From: Trichoplusia ni
Lineage: Eukaryota; Arthropoda; Insecta; Lepidoptera; Noctuidae
Reading direction: 5' to 3'
Length of the DNA stretch: 64,000 bases
Assembly (NCBI RefSeq): GCF_003590095.1
Contig: NC_039491.1
Location: 4,402,001-4,466,000 of the forward strand
In this document: piece by piece, positions 1 through 12,430 of the stretch
How the letters are laid out: each line of letters opens with the position of its first letter
How positions within the stretch are numbered: position 1 is the first letter of the stretch
Notes under the pieces: generated by a model
Database searches by the model: none
Told to the model about the DNA's origin: nothing
What the model saw: the letters and a program-made list of their open reading frames with translations, nothing else
Made by a program: the position numbers and the translations under genes

Positions 1-3000
1 TTAATATGATTGCATGTGCTTCAAGTTTTAATGTCAAGATAAATGAGTTTCCACATACGTTTGTACAGATGCTATCTATCTTCTGATGAAATCGCAGCAT
101 TGAATATTCAACGAAAAAATACCGGTTCAACGCACAATCCCAAGTCCAAATGATACCTAAGCACAAAATGCAAAATATCGCGACTTTTTCACGACCTACC
201 GAAATCCTCGGGACAACTATTTCATGAAAAAAGGCTGTTGATGTGTGAAAGAGAGATGTCGCTCTACACCGTACAGTGTTCTATCTCGGTCCCACAACAG
301 ATACGGTCTTAGTTGAAGAGTTGATGGTAGGTCCCTGAATTCTCACATTTTGGCTCCTAAGATACAGGAGATCAGGCGCAATGACGCGAAAAATCCAATT
401 ACTTGGCACCAATTCACGCATTCTAATGTACGACGACGCCGCGTGTTACAAAATCTAATCAAAGTTTATGGTCGCCCTTGTGGTTTTTGCCGCTACACCT
501 TGGATTAGACAGACGATGTGGTGAAAAGATTAGCGGTGAAGCGTTTGTGTTTTGTCTTTTTTTCGTATTTGTTTTATTTAGACTGACTTAAATTTGTCGT
601 AAACATGTCGCGGATAATAAAGCTGAATTAAATAAAGATCTTACAGAAATAAAAACGGTTATTTTATTTTTACGTTTGGGTGAAAAATAAACTCCAATTT
701 GAAATAGAGATTTAAACTTTTCTGTAGACACTCGCACATTACCAGATTACGTCATCATAAAAAAATATTTTAATCATTTCCTACATTGCGTCTGTCTATG
801 ACCATCATCAAAGATTAAAAGTAGCGGTAAAAGCATACTTATGGCTATCTAACTCCATACTAAATCGAAACAGCATTAACGCGAAGGGATTACAAACATA
901 CACTAACACATAGAAACACACTCACATACCTACTTTTTCATTCATAAATATTAATGTGACAATTCTCATGCATTTTATTCAAGATATTCGCTCTCCGTTC
1001 CACTCAGTTATCAACCAAAAAGATGCTAAATCACTGTCGGCAATATACCACTGAATTATATTCTATTGTCCGACTTAAAATGTACAGGGTGTTTCATTGG
1101 CCATTTAAAATCGTTTACGAAGGTTTTATGAACACCATAGCGCTACTTTTTATACTTATCCGTGAATAAATTGTCGGGTTTAGTGTTAGGAGTAAACCAA
1201 CGTCAGCAATGAAGACTGAACACCTATAAGTCATGTGGCTTACAAAAAAGTTTGCTTTTTATGAATTCTTTTTTTTACCTTAAAACGGGTTAAGATTTCT
1301 TCTTGTGTTAAAGAAGATTATTGAGCGCTTATTTATTTATTCACAAAAGGTATTCAATAGTCGGCTTTTTTGTAATTGTAGAAGATTTTTTTGTTTAAAT
1401 AGAGATGTTTTTACTTTATAATAATTTAAAAATAATATTCTACAGCGTTAATATTTTACTGCCGCTGAATTTTCATAATCAAGCTTGGCATTAGTTTGTC
1501 TTGAAAGAAAAAGCAAAGTAAATTTCATATATTCTTCTTCTAGTGGTGCCTCTCCAAGGTTAACGATCAGCTTATTGTAAAAGATACTCCTGATACGTCC
1601 TGATATATTCCCCGGTGTTTCTCAACCGACGTCAGTAGGCCAGCGGAACAGTTGTTTTACACGAGCTATCCCGGCCATTCCCCGATATTCCTTAACCGTA
1701 TTTATTTTCAGTCATTTATAATTCCTTGAAATTCATTCTGAAATATATCATAACCTACGCTTACTTTTGAATAATTAATCAACTCATATTCCTCTAGAAC
1801 AGGCACACTAATGAATTCGACCTAAAAACGCTGAAGGAAAATTCCAGCGATGTGACCACATACCCGAAGAAGTAACCGGATGTAGGATTCGCGGCACCGG
1901 AAGTGCTGAATGTACGTCGGCACATTGTTAATAAGGCGGTTGGTCTGGGCTGGGCGGATTAGTGATGTGAATTTATAACTATTTGTTATCTGAGTAAAAA
2001 TAATTAATCTTTGTAAATTGGGCCTCTTTTAGGAACTTTTTTATGTGTGGATTGGTAGTTCTGTATGCAAAAAAAGCATAGATAGTATTCTTTAACGTGT
2101 TATAGTAAAATAAATGTATACATTTTTATATAATTGACATGTGTATGCCAAACTTATTTGATGAAATGTTTCCATAACAACAACGCTTAACGACGTAGCA
2201 CAGACAATGGTTTATCGAAAACTCGATAGTCTTCTACAGCTTTTGTTGATAACCGTACACCGTTTCCAATCATCTAACATGGACGTACTAATACTGCGAT
2301 CGCACGATTATATTAGGCCATCAGCCGGATAGGTAACCAGAGAGCGAATTCCTGGATTCCACCAATCCGATACTGTTGAGTGATTGATGAAACCCCGCAA
2401 GCTTCTCGTTTCATGTAGTATTAGGTTAGCCTACCTAATTTGAATACTACTGATCTATTTCTGTAGGCTCTACGGACTAAATAGAAATTTTGCCACCGCT
2501 AAAGCTATATTTAACAGATTTTTGCTTGGAATGTTAGTTGCGAATATGCTTGTTATTGGATTTTTTTGTGAAACCCGACACAGGCATTGAATTTCTTATT
2601 GCGGCCGTTTATGTTTGGAATCAAAATATGGGTGTTTTTCAACATTATCAAAGAATAGTGCTAAGTATTCTGACTAAGCCTAAAATCAAAGTAATCTAAA
2701 TTTAGGACTTGAAATGATAATAATTGTGTTAAATCATTTAAGTTAAACTAGGCCAGACTCATTAAAGTATGAAACCAAAATCAAAACTTCTGAAAACGTT
2801 TATGAAATTCATAATTAAGAACATAATTTATGTAGAAATTCTCCGCCCACGACCGCGCTTTGGACAGTGCTTCTGATAACTGGAAATGATAGCTTAATAA
2901 TAATGGGTTAATATAATGCTGTTAGACGGTGACTTACCCATCTGTCTTGGTATTGTACGAATGCACGATTAATTCATATATTGTTAGGAATGTGAAGAAT

Positions 3001-4374
3001 ACGGTCCCATGTGTAAATTTGAGCAGTCATCACTCTTTTCTTACTCAATTCTGAGTGCAAAATATGGAGGAATTTCTCACTATCTTACTGAAGATCACGT
3101 AGCATTATTTCTTAATAGTTTAAATTGTGATTTACTATCTATATATTTTTTTCTCATATGAATAGTTAAAGCTAAAAGTGTAATCTATAGTTGAATTAAT
3201 TGGAAATAAACATGATTTTCTCTACATTTGTATTACATATCTTTTTTAATGATTTCCGTTTCTGAAATTTTCATTATTATTTTAAGCAAATAGAGTAAAT
3301 AGTATTATAGGGTTCGAGTAAAAGAAGAGATGAAATGAAGTACATATTAAAGATGAAATATTGTTACGGGTGTGGAAGAGTATTGTGGTGTCACGCTTCC
3401 ACAACCAAATTAAATTGGTTTAAGACGCCACGGTGGACCCTCTGTTTAACTTCGTGGAAAAGAGACGGTGCACTTTACTGCACTTTTCACAATGCCAACA
3501 GTCCGGCTTCAGGAGTTCTAGGAACTGCCACATTACACAATTCAAAGGAATGCGTTTTATTTATAAGAGCAAGGTTGAATTTTCCGGGCATGTACTTTTC
3601 TATTTAACTTACATAAATCCTAACGGAGGGACTTACAAAAATCGTTCGGATATTTTTTCTTCCTTGGGATACAATGGGCTAGATAAAAGAATAAAAAATG
3701 TTTTTTTTTTACAATAAATGACGAGTAGCATGTGCGGCCCCAAATAATATCCTCTAAAAAGGCCTTCAATCAAACGCTTTGAAATTCAATCCATACTTTA
3801 AAAGCAGGTTCTTTGCATATCCACTACTTATGCAAAGGATCTAAATCAATCACATTATTATTGCATGCTAGGCTTTAGCATGAACTCAGGCTGTGAGGAA
3901 AAACGTGAGGTTTTTCTAAGGTTGTAAATCAACCCAACTAGTTTATTAATCTTCTTTACGTAGTCTTTTTCTTGGCACTACTTGTATGGGGAGTCTTCCG
4001 ACTATGAAATTACGTACGATGTACTTATTCTGAGGGGCCATAACATATAATCTACGTCGCACCGTCAAATCGTATTAGAATAGAAAACGAATGGTAAACT
4101 TTAAGTGGCATTCTCTTTTAACAATTGACGTGACTTCTATTTATCTGTTCAATAAATTTGAGCCAAATAGCTTGTCTACAAGCCTGTATGGGAAAACATA
4201 ATTAATGAACAAATTTTACACATTTTTTTAAGGGTTTTATTTCTATTAAGAAGACCCAAAGTATTATTTACTTAACCCCTTATAAATTTCGTCTTAAACT
4301 ATTTATTCCAAAAGGCCCCCATAAGGTTTATTTGAAACACCGACATTTTATCAAAACGGAACATTTAAAAACAT
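1..4374. other. Non-coding AT-rich tract, left end
   Basis: I see no gene in this stretch. The overlapping frames at 3335-3607 and 3433-3717 share one stretch, have no recognisable domain or splice context, and look like chance frames. The tract holds long A/T runs and a small hairpin repeat at about 239-300, listed separately. A slightly GC-richer patch near 1620-1960 gave me no recognisable peptide on either strand. Confidence 0.6.
239..300. repeat. Short palindromic repeat, GTGGAAGAGAGA family
   Basis: An imperfect inverted repeat: GTGTGAAAGAGAGAT on the left answers ATCTCGGTCCCACA on the right, around a centre with CTCTACACCGTACAGTG. Related copies in this window are at about 27955-28012 and 38040-38095, with a weaker one near 24305-24345. 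The shared layout is GGAAGAG, then GCGCTCTACA, then a GTAGAG-like return arm. The class is unknown to me; a small non-autonomous fold-back element is likely. Confidence 0.45.
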
Positions 4375-4715
4375 TCAGGTGTGAGTCAGACTCGCAACAA
4401 TAAGGGTGTCATAGAAATACTCTAAAAACCTATCAAATTTCGAAACATTCCTACTAATTATATCTCAACCTTATTTTTTTTGTTACTTTTTATTATTGTA
4501 AATTTCAACAGCACCCAACTAGCTGCTACAGTTTATAAGATACAGAATGGTGAAAGACCGACGGATAGGGGAATATATGAAAGGACGTATTGTTATACAG
4601 ACGAACAGACGGACAGATGACCAGACGGACAGACAAACAGGCAACGGAGGCTAGTCACAGGGTACCTTTCTTACCCATCGGTTACGGAACTGTAAAAACG
4701 CCTACAAAAGTAACA
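4375..4715 (+). repeat. Dispersed repeat, GTGCGAGTCGGACTCGC family
   Basis: The left part reads TCAGGTGTGAGTCAGACTCGCAA, the middle is AT-rich, and the right part has tandem GACGGACAGA units at about 4600-4640, then TACGGAACTGTAAAAACGCC. The same order of blocks recurs at 10313, 11220, 26640 and 49698, with right-end pieces at 51215 and 55430. This block order is very common in moth genomes. The class cannot be told from this window. It carries no coding potential. Confidence 0.6.
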
Positions 4716-6292
4716 TTCACCACAACTCTTAAAAGCGTTGAATTTCAAACTGAAATAGGTTTTAATAAATCACATTAAACAGTTTCGTGCAAGATCGTTC
4801 GCGTAACGTTCCGTTTATGTTGCCAACATAAACTGGGTTACAGAATTATTTATAGTTTGAGTGTTAGAAAGCATTTGCATGTAATGTGCATCACTTACTC
4901 GATTCTGTGAAATCGATGACTGCACTTTTTATTCGATTTGATTAATCTGTTTTTGGGTGTGGTTGAGCGGTTCAGTAAGTCTTTTGAATTAAGTAGGTTT
5001 AATAATATGTATTTAAAGCTAGAATGCGAGAAGTTTAAGGTTATTTTTTGACAAGATTTTCATTATATTGATATTTATACGAGAGAACTGAGCTGGAATT
5101 AATCTTGTATACCAGTAAACGCTACAAATTTTCTGTTAGTCTTGATAGATATTTTGGATTAGCTCTAGGCTCTCTGATCTCTCGGGAGCCCATTTTTTTC
5201 ACTCTATATATTTCGTATAAAAGCTAGAGATTGATTGGATCTCTGTGCCGCGTGTAAAATAAACTTTGTAATAAAAACAACGTGGTTTTTATATCCGTTA
5301 GAAAAATATCAATATTTTTAGCTGGCTTGTATGTTCTTTTTTATCTTTTTTTTAATCATTCTTAAGGGTATTTCAATGCCAAATACGTTTGGGCTAATAC
5401 TTTTTTTTTTGTTTAAGTTTGGTTAAATGACAGCCCTTGTCACATATAACGTTTTGAGGTTTTAATAAGCTTACTACAAAACAAATACTGCAAAAATAAA
5501 AAGAAACAAACTTCAAAATTTATTCCTGACGTTTTAGCAGTACTGCAGACAATCCATTTCGGTCGAGCAAAAGTGAGCGAGAAAACATTCCGTCAAAACA
5601 AAAAAAGATCGCCCAAATAAGATAGTATTCTAAAATCGCAATTCAGACTTAGTTCCCGAAACATTATTAAGAGGACATTATTTCCTCTAGTAACGTGTCG
5701 AATCTCAGATTGAACCGACTTACACCAACATATATGTACGTCGAGAAGGTAAAACAAGTTTCATCGCGTGACCGAATTGATTATCACGCCATAAACATGG
5801 GTTAGCGCCTGAATACTTTTTACATAGCACAGTATTTTTTATATTTTTTCCATTATAGAAAACCTCGTTTCTTGTTTATTTAGTACTGTGTACTTGAAAA
5901 TTATGGTTTATGTTCCATGCGTTCAATGTTCCTGTCATAAATATATTTTTATCCGATTTGTGTCAACAAGTCAGTTTACCTACTTAGTAATTTACAAACT
6001 TTGTACTATCATAGATTTTTAACAAAGCTCAAATAATTATTTTGTTAAGCGTTAAACCATGTGTTGTGTGCGGGAAATTTTACTATTTACATATTGCAAA
6101 AACATACATATATTACAAAGCAGACGAAAATTGAAAAATCAAAACTTTTCTGGACTCAGATTTTTGGTCCCCCGATCCGTCTACATTAATAATAAAAAAG
6201 GTAGCCAGCAAAACTTCCCACCTGATCATACTTTTTTCTTCTCGGCAAAAAACTTTCGGGGCGGGAAAATATGGGTAAAAAATATAAAACAA
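4716..6292. other. Non-coding AT-rich tract
   Basis: No gene seen. The 88-codon plus frame at 6059-6325 runs into the Helitron end and has no domain signature, so it is treated as chance. No hairpin or repeat stood out beyond A/T runs. Confidence 0.55.
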
Positions 6293-8693
6293 CTAGCGGC
6301 CCGGTACGTGCTTCGCTACGTATAAAGTGAAATAAAATAAACAAATCGGAACATCAAATTCATTTATTTAATCAAAAAAATATTTTATTTAAAATCGAAA
6401 TCAATTGCTAGCTATTTACAACACACTTAATCCAAAACACTTGGATAAACAATATTTTTTGTTTTTCCATTTTGAGCATAAATAAACAAACGGCTGGGGG
6501 TACCGACTCTGGAACAGGCAATTTTCGCCGAAAAACACGTGCTGTAATGTCATGACGATCAGTTGTCGACTGGCCTTCAAATAAATTGTTCTTGATGTCA
6601 TCCCACTGCGGATTACATGTAAATGTAATGAACAGATCCGGTCGACCGTATTTTCGTACATAAGACATTGCGTCTTGTGCATATTCGTTCATATGCCGTG
6701 GGCTACCAATATACGAAGATGGCAATATAGTTAAACGTCCGATGTCATTAACATTAGCATCATTCGCTATCGCATCTTGCAAATGAATATATTCTTCGGA
6801 TCTTAATTTTGCTTGGTTGAAACGAATAAAATTAAGACGTTCAGTCTCTATTTTGGCATACATATCAACGATGTACTGATGATATAGTTTACCACATTTT
6901 AAGATATAATTTTGTTCTTGTGGACGAATCATCAATCGATACGAATAAAAATTCATGGCACTAACTTTTTTCTGTATATGTAGACCTGATAATAATTACA
7001 AAATGTGACTTTAGAAAGTTGTAGAAATGAAATGTCAACACACTAAAAATAGGTCATTTATTTACCTGTTCGTGGATCAATCATTGGTATATTGATATGG
7101 TAACCATCGTCACCTTTCCAATGCAATATTGGGTACTGTAATGCATCGTAACTACGATGAAGTTCCGAAACACGTTGCAATTGCTCATTTCTACGATGAA
7201 GTACAATATCACGGGATTGAAACTGATCACCAAGAATTACAATTGCAACCTCATCAATTGTTGGTGCATTAAATCGCCTTGCATGCTCTCCAAAAGGTGT
7301 TCTATCAGCTCTTATTACGATTTTGTGATTATCAGTTGGCATACGATCGAGAGCAATTTTAAACAATTGAACTAATGCGTTATGCTGATGGAAAAACCTT
7401 TGTAGCTCACGAATAATTTCTCGTCTTGTATTCGAAACAATTGCACAACGTTGATCCAATTCACGATTTTCATCACCAATAAAATAAATTTGCAAAAATT
7501 GATGATCAGCGTCGGGGTATGGCAATAACGAACCAGCTTGATGATAAATCTGGCCCTGAATCTGTAACATGTATACAATTTTAGGTAAATCTTATATCAG
7601 TTTTTTTTTAAATATACTTTATGCTTCAGATTGATACAAACATGGAATAATCCTGTTGAAGTATTTACCTTAAACGTCGGCATAAAATTATCTCTAATAA
7701 TTTTAGTTGCACCAAAAGAAGTCATTTGAAATGCCGAATTGTATTGTTGAATATGACTCAGAAAGTGCTTCGACGCTTGCGATGTCCCAAAAATAAATGA
7801 ATACAATGGTTCGGGTGGAGTTTCTAATGCTGGCAATCTCACTTTGCCATTAGCACAACACATGCCGGGTGTTTCACCTCGAAAGTTAGCCGCATCACAA
7901 TGTGGACATATTGCGTCCATCATTCCAATGTATCCATACATACTATAATCAATCTGACTGTTGTAATTAAAAGCAGCACGCATCATTTCAGCCAAAACAG
8001 CACGACGTATTCGTGATGGCCGTGCAAGATTCAGTACAGGTACTGGGTTAACAAATCTATTGCGTGCATTACGTTCACGCTGCGATGCATTAGCTTGTGC
8101 GCGTTCATCTGCAGTCTGTGATCGTCTTAGTAATGCCACATCATTTGCATTACGCGTTCGCCGACCTATATTTGCTCGTCTGGCTGGTGGCATTTTTCCC
8201 GTATGCACATATGTTTTCGCTTAAAAATCGAAAAAAAAAATTAGAACAAAAAAAAAAACAAATTCCCAAGAAGCTGTCGCATATGATGCCATGTGAAATC
8301 ATATACGGCAACTTAGAAAAGTATACATAAATTCAGGACTCACCGTTTGTATGAATGCACTGCAAATGCAATTATGTGAAAAGAAATTTATCGCTGATAA
8401 TATGATTTAATCAAACCACGTCCAAAATGAATTGACAGCATGAATGACATAACAACGTGCTTGTCCTGTCAACAAAACTTCAAAAAAGTTTCTGTGAAAA
8501 AAGTTTCTATTGAATTCATTTATTACAAAAAATGTGACAAATGAGGAACCGCTCGACCGATTTTGTGCAAACTTCACATAAACCATCTACTAAATATGCC
8601 GACCAAATCCTAAGCATTTGGTTTGGATAGGTGAGCCCGTTCTTGAGTTATGGAATTACAACGAAAAGTGGCATTGATTTTTATATATATAGA
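6293..8693 (-). mobile_element. Helitron, internally deleted, both ends present
   Basis: Read on the minus strand, the element starts with TC at 8693-8692 (TCTATATATATAAAAATC), preceded by A. It ends with CTAG at 6296-6293, followed by T. That is the Helitron A|TC...CTAG|T hallmark without a target duplication. About 10 bases before the CTAG is a short hairpin, TACGT-AGCGAAGC-ACGTA, as expected of a Helitron 3' end. The 2401-base body holds the start and the very end of a RepHel gene. Autonomous Helitrons are usually 5 kb or more, so the middle is missing. The ends look intact, so it could in principle still be moved by enzyme supplied in trans. Confidence 0.9.
6427..8208 (-). pseudogene. Helitron Rep/helicase, central deletion
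   Basis: Minus-strand exons are 8208-7669, 7561-7066 and 6985 to about 6528. Intron 1 (7668-7562, 107 bases) runs GTAAAT...TTACAG and joins PTFK to IQGQIYHQAGSLLP in frame. Intron 2 (7065-6986, 80 bases) runs GTAAAT...TATCAG and joins DPRTG to LHIQKKVSAMNFYSYRL in frame. The N-terminus starts with the basic MPPARRANIGRRTRN block (Met at 8193 or 8208). Helitron N-domain motifs follow, including FLQIYF and DLFITFTCNPQWDDI. After ARVFRRK the frame breaks. From about 6528 another frame reads IACSRVGTPSRLFIYA...NIVYPSVLD and stops at 6429-6427, which is the normal helicase C-terminus. The HUH endonuclease core and nearly all helicase motifs are therefore absent. The protein cannot transpose the element. 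Confidence 0.88.
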
Positions 8694-9559
8694 TATTATG
8701 GAGTTACATCGGCGAACTGCGGTGAAACTCTGACGAACTATTCCTTTGTAGGTAAGTCAGTTACACTCGTGTTTCAACGAAATAAGAATGATTAAATAAG
8801 TTATTTTATTATTCCTTAACTCAGTTGTAATAGTGCTGTTATTTAACTGTACATTAGAAAAACTAAGTTGATTCAATAATTGTATTGCAGGGGTTTTGCA
8901 ATTCAAGGAACAGACAGAAAGACACTCATCATCAGAAAAAGCATCTACATCGTCATCTAATCCTCGCACATAGAGGATTTGGCGTAACATTAATGGGCAA
9001 TTAACTAACTTCATTTCATAATTTGTATTTTTTTTTCATTCACAGGCTTCGTTTTGTTTCCTTTTAGTTTAATAGTTTTCATAATGAAACATAATTGAAA
9101 AAATGATTCTGAAATACCGCTATTAAACAAAAACTTAGGTTACCAGACGTTAGCCTCATATTAACATCGACTGTCATAATCCCGTTAAGACTATAATTCA
9201 TAATTACGAAAGTTAATAACTTTGTGTATTACAACAACATTAAGCCACACATAAAACGTAAACACCTCTAAACATTCAATTAAAATCACAATATCCACGC
9301 TTACACAATATGAACTAATTTCATAATATCATTATCTAATTTATTACTTTAATCTGTATGGGTATGAAGCAAGCACATTTTAGTACTCCATAAAACTGGG
9401 TTTATGTTTAGAACCGAGTTCTAAAGGACATTGACTAGGTACGATAAACATCGATTCCTTCCTATCTAGTTATTGATCTTTTAATGCGTTGATTAATTAC
9501 TCCTAGTCCTTACATTTAAAACGGAGTGATTGGAAGGAAACTTGATGTTCAGGATGGCT
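8694..9559. other. Non-coding tract with one doubtful small frame
   Basis: The only frame of note is minus 8757-9014 (85 codons). Its first half reads LYVRGLDDDVDAFSDDE, an acidic patch, followed by a low-complexity tail. Acidic N-termini occur in piggyBac-type transposases, but nothing else supports that. I do not call it a gene. The rest is AT-rich. Confidence 0.4.
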
Positions 9560-9770
9560 TAGTTTGCAGTCTTTTGTAGTAACATCGTGAGAGTGATTCA
9601 TTATTGATATGATGCAACGGTTTACGGATGCTTATTTATCGGGATCGCCCGACTAGTTTCGGACCCGACCGGAGCCCTTAATCATGAGCTAGTGAGGACT
9701 AGTTGGGCACTCTTGATAAATACGAGTGAGTAAACCGTTGCATCATATTGTAATAGTTTGCAGTCATTTG
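9560..9770 (+). mobile_element. Hairpin element with 17-bp flanking direct repeats
   Basis: Direct repeats TAGTTTGCAGTCTTTTG (9560-9576) and TAGTTTGCAGTCATTTG (9754-9770) differ at one base and enclose the element. Inside is a unique lead with ATCGTGAGAGTGATTCATT. An inverted repeat follows, with arms from 9607 (ATATGATGCAACGGTTTAC) and to 9748 (GTAAACCGTTGCATCATAT), and then a TTGTAA tail. The centre has the family core GACTAGTTTCGGACCC...GGAGCCC. A flanking duplication this long fits target-primed reverse transcription rather than cut-and-paste. Other copies are at 12310, 20278, 42624 and 43995. Confidence 0.7.
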
Positions 9771-10312
9771 TTTTTTATCTCTCCAAGGCAGTAGATACTT
9801 ATAAGCATAAGAATTGAAAATGAATAGAGTATTGTATGTAAGTTCTGTTTTTATCGTTTTTATGAATCATAGCAAACAACGTTAATACATTGAACTTTTT
9901 TGGAAAATATGTTATGTTATTAAATTATGTTTAGTGGCAAATATATGCACATCAAAAATATATCGTAATCGTTTGAATTTAATGATATAATTTTCCCATA
10001 ATAAACTGGAAAACGTATTGGTCTCATAAATAATTATTCAGATCAAACCGCGAGTTAATAAATATTTTAACTGTTCATCAAAATGTACCTGGCATTAATT
10101 ATACGATCGAAAATATAATCGTAGGACGGCTTTTTATTGTAATTACTGATCATTTATTTTGTGAATGAAATAAAATGATTATTTTAAAATACTTTTCGTA
10201 GAACGTGAATATTGCAATGCCACATACCTATCATATTCGATAATATAAACATTCATATCAAATAACATCATAAACTTAACAGATAATATTATTATACTTA
10301 ACAAAATAACCG
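9771..10312. other. AT-rich tract, nothing recognised
   Basis: No frame, repeat family or hairpin that I can support. Base composition is strongly A/T. Confidence 0.55.
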
Positions 10313-10610
10313 GTCAAGTGCGAGTCACACTTGCGTCACAAGTACCGTCCAATAGGCTAAAGAAAAATAGGTTTTTTATTACAAAAAAATATATGACCAA
10401 TCAAAAACCATTGCTTAACCACGATCTTTATTTATGGTGGTAGAACAACAGACATATATCATCTGTAAAATTCCAACTGCCTAGCTATCAGTTTTCATGA
10501 GATACAGCCTAGTGACACACTGGCGGATAGCGCTGCCTCAGTATGGTTCCAATCTTACCCTTTTCCCTAAACATGTTGTTTCAAGTGATGTTACTAGCCC
10601 ACACTACGAT
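10313..10610 (+). repeat. Dispersed repeat, GTGCGAGTCGGACTCGC family
   Basis: Begins GGTCAAGTGCGAGTCACACTTGCG. It continues through the shared block ATCTGTAAAATTCCAACTG...GAGATACAGCCTAGTGAC, matching 49698-50050 in the same order, and fades out near TTACCCTTTTCCC. The right-hand GACGGACAGA block is degraded here. The 70-codon frame at 10631-10843 lies just beyond and is not a gene. Confidence 0.6.
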
Positions 10611-11219
10611 ACATTTCATTATCTTAAGTCTTGTCGTTTAAACGCATAGGGGTAACAGTGACACTCACAAATTTTAATCGTAGACGTGAATCAGTTTTGG
10701 CTTTGAAGTGTATTTCAAAGCCATTAATATATGATTATATCCCTCACGTCAAAAATCACGAAAGGAAATGTCACAATCAGACAAATTTAGGCACTTTTGG
10801 CCACCCTTATTGGAATCAAGTAATATTATATTCAAGTTTTTGAGCAAACAATATCAGACTTAAGTATTCACAAGACAGAGTTTAATTTAAAATAGACAAC
10901 AATTATAATTATAATTTATTGTTGTTCTTGTTAGTTAATTACTTTACAACATACCACTTAAGATTTGACCATTTGCCAGACCCCGTCTGACTGCTCGTAA
11001 TGAATTCTAAATGTTCACTAACTAAATAATTCATAGGCCCTCTACTTTTGTATAAAATATGAATTGTAGACTTTATAACTACTAAACATGGGCCTCAGAG
11101 ATTTATTTTAGAAGCTTTACGGTAAATATTAAAAGATAAATAAGATATACGACACGATTAATTCATTTAGCTGAGGTTTTTATAGTAAAATATACCAAAT
11201 ACTTGCTTTAAATAATTAA

Positions 11220-11445
11220 AAAGTCAAATGTGAGTGTAACCTCGATCTGAGTATTTAGTATTTTTTATTGCGGCTCCAAAAATAAAGTATTTATGAAAAA
11301 TCAGCTGTCCATCTATGACAGTTGATGAGATATAGCCGGACTGACAGACGAACCGACAAATGGTCAACTTAAAGTGTACAGTGTAAAAGTAACAATAATT
11401 TTCCGTTTTTACCTGTTGGATCAGGAACTCTAAATATTAAAATTT
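11220..11445 (+). repeat. Dispersed repeat, diverged GTGCGAGTCGGACTCGC family copy
   Basis: The left end TCAAATGTGAGTGTAACCTCG is a weak match. The right side is clearer: GATGAGATATAGCCGGACTGACAGACGAACCGACA, then CGTTTTTACCTGTTGGATCAGGAACTCTAAA, the same order as in the 4375 and 49698 copies. It is shorter and more decayed than those. Confidence 0.5.
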
Positions 11446-12309
11446 GACACCCTATTATGTAGGTATATACCTAATAGGGGTTGATAGCACTTGAACATTA
11501 TAAGCTCTAATTATAATGAAAAGGTTAGGTAGACATTTCAGACGACCTTTTAGTGCTTTTATGACAAATTAAATACCTAATGCCCTAAACATATTCAAAT
11601 GCAAAATAGAGATTAAATAAGGTTTCATTACTACTGCCTCCTCACATTACCTCATCTCTAATTACCAAAAATTGTGTATTTAATGTTACAATTAGTAAGG
11701 AAATTGCGAATATAGAAACCAATCTCCATTTCTGATAGTTTTTTTTTTTTAAATAAGTGCTATCCCAGTAACATAATATCCGAACCAAAGCTGTATTCTA
11801 CAAACATTAATTACTGAAGTGATAAATCATCTTCAGGGACCAAATAGTTTACATTCGAGAAACGGATTAAATCGTTTACGTAACGTGTGATACAATCAGA
11901 AACCTATCTAATATGTGATACAATCAATGATACAAGCTATTACAGGAAACCAGTAACTTTGATAATATGTAGGTAGATGAATAGAATCACGAGATTAATT
12001 CGTGTGTAAGAGATAATTTTGACTATAGTTGATAAGTCGAATGGTGATGCGTGAGAGTTTTCATATTTCTTGATACGCAAAATTTCTTAAAAGTAAACAA
12101 AAAAAGGAGAAATCAATTATTTTCTACAAAATAAAAATAACTGACTATTATGATAAATGAAACTGCCATTAATTTTCTTTAGTCATCTTCATTACGGTTG
12201 CCCGTTGCATCATACGGCGCATCAATTATAGTAAGAATACCTCAGGCATTAAGTCCGTCATTGTACATTATTCATGTATCTATAGAGTAAATAAAAGACC
12301 ATGCATATT
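11446..12309. other. AT-rich tract, nothing recognised
   Basis: No coding frame of interest. A near-tandem pair TGTGATACAATCA occurs at about 11885 and 11914. A possible fragment of the hairpin family (CCCGTTGCATCATACGG) sits near 12200. Confidence 0.45.
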
Positions 12310-12430
12310 AACTTTCGTGAGGCGGATTGATAATGAATATAAGGGATATAAGAGATCGCACGACCAATTTCAGATCCAACCGGAGTCCGCTGGATTGCAA
12401 GTCGAGCTTTTGCCAGAAGTACTGTAAGAT
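12310..12430 (+). repeat. Hairpin-element family, decayed copy
   Basis: The order of blocks matches the 9.6 kb element: TTTCGTGAGGCGGATTGATAATG, then AGAGATCGCACGACCAATTTCAGATCC, then AACCGGAGTCC, then TTGCAAGTCGAGC. The arms are too diverged for a long inverted repeat, and I saw no flanking duplication. Confidence 0.5.

Noticed and set aside
3335..3717. Overlapping 90- and 94-codon frames
   Set aside because: Two frames share the same bases, neither has a domain, and there is no promoter or splice support.
7157..7375. Plus-strand frame inside the Helitron
   Set aside because: Antisense shadow of exon 2 of the Rep gene.
8757..9014. piggyBac-like transposase N-terminus
   Set aside because: Only an acidic DDDVDAFSDDE patch supports it; no catalytic domain or TTAA-flanked ends were found.
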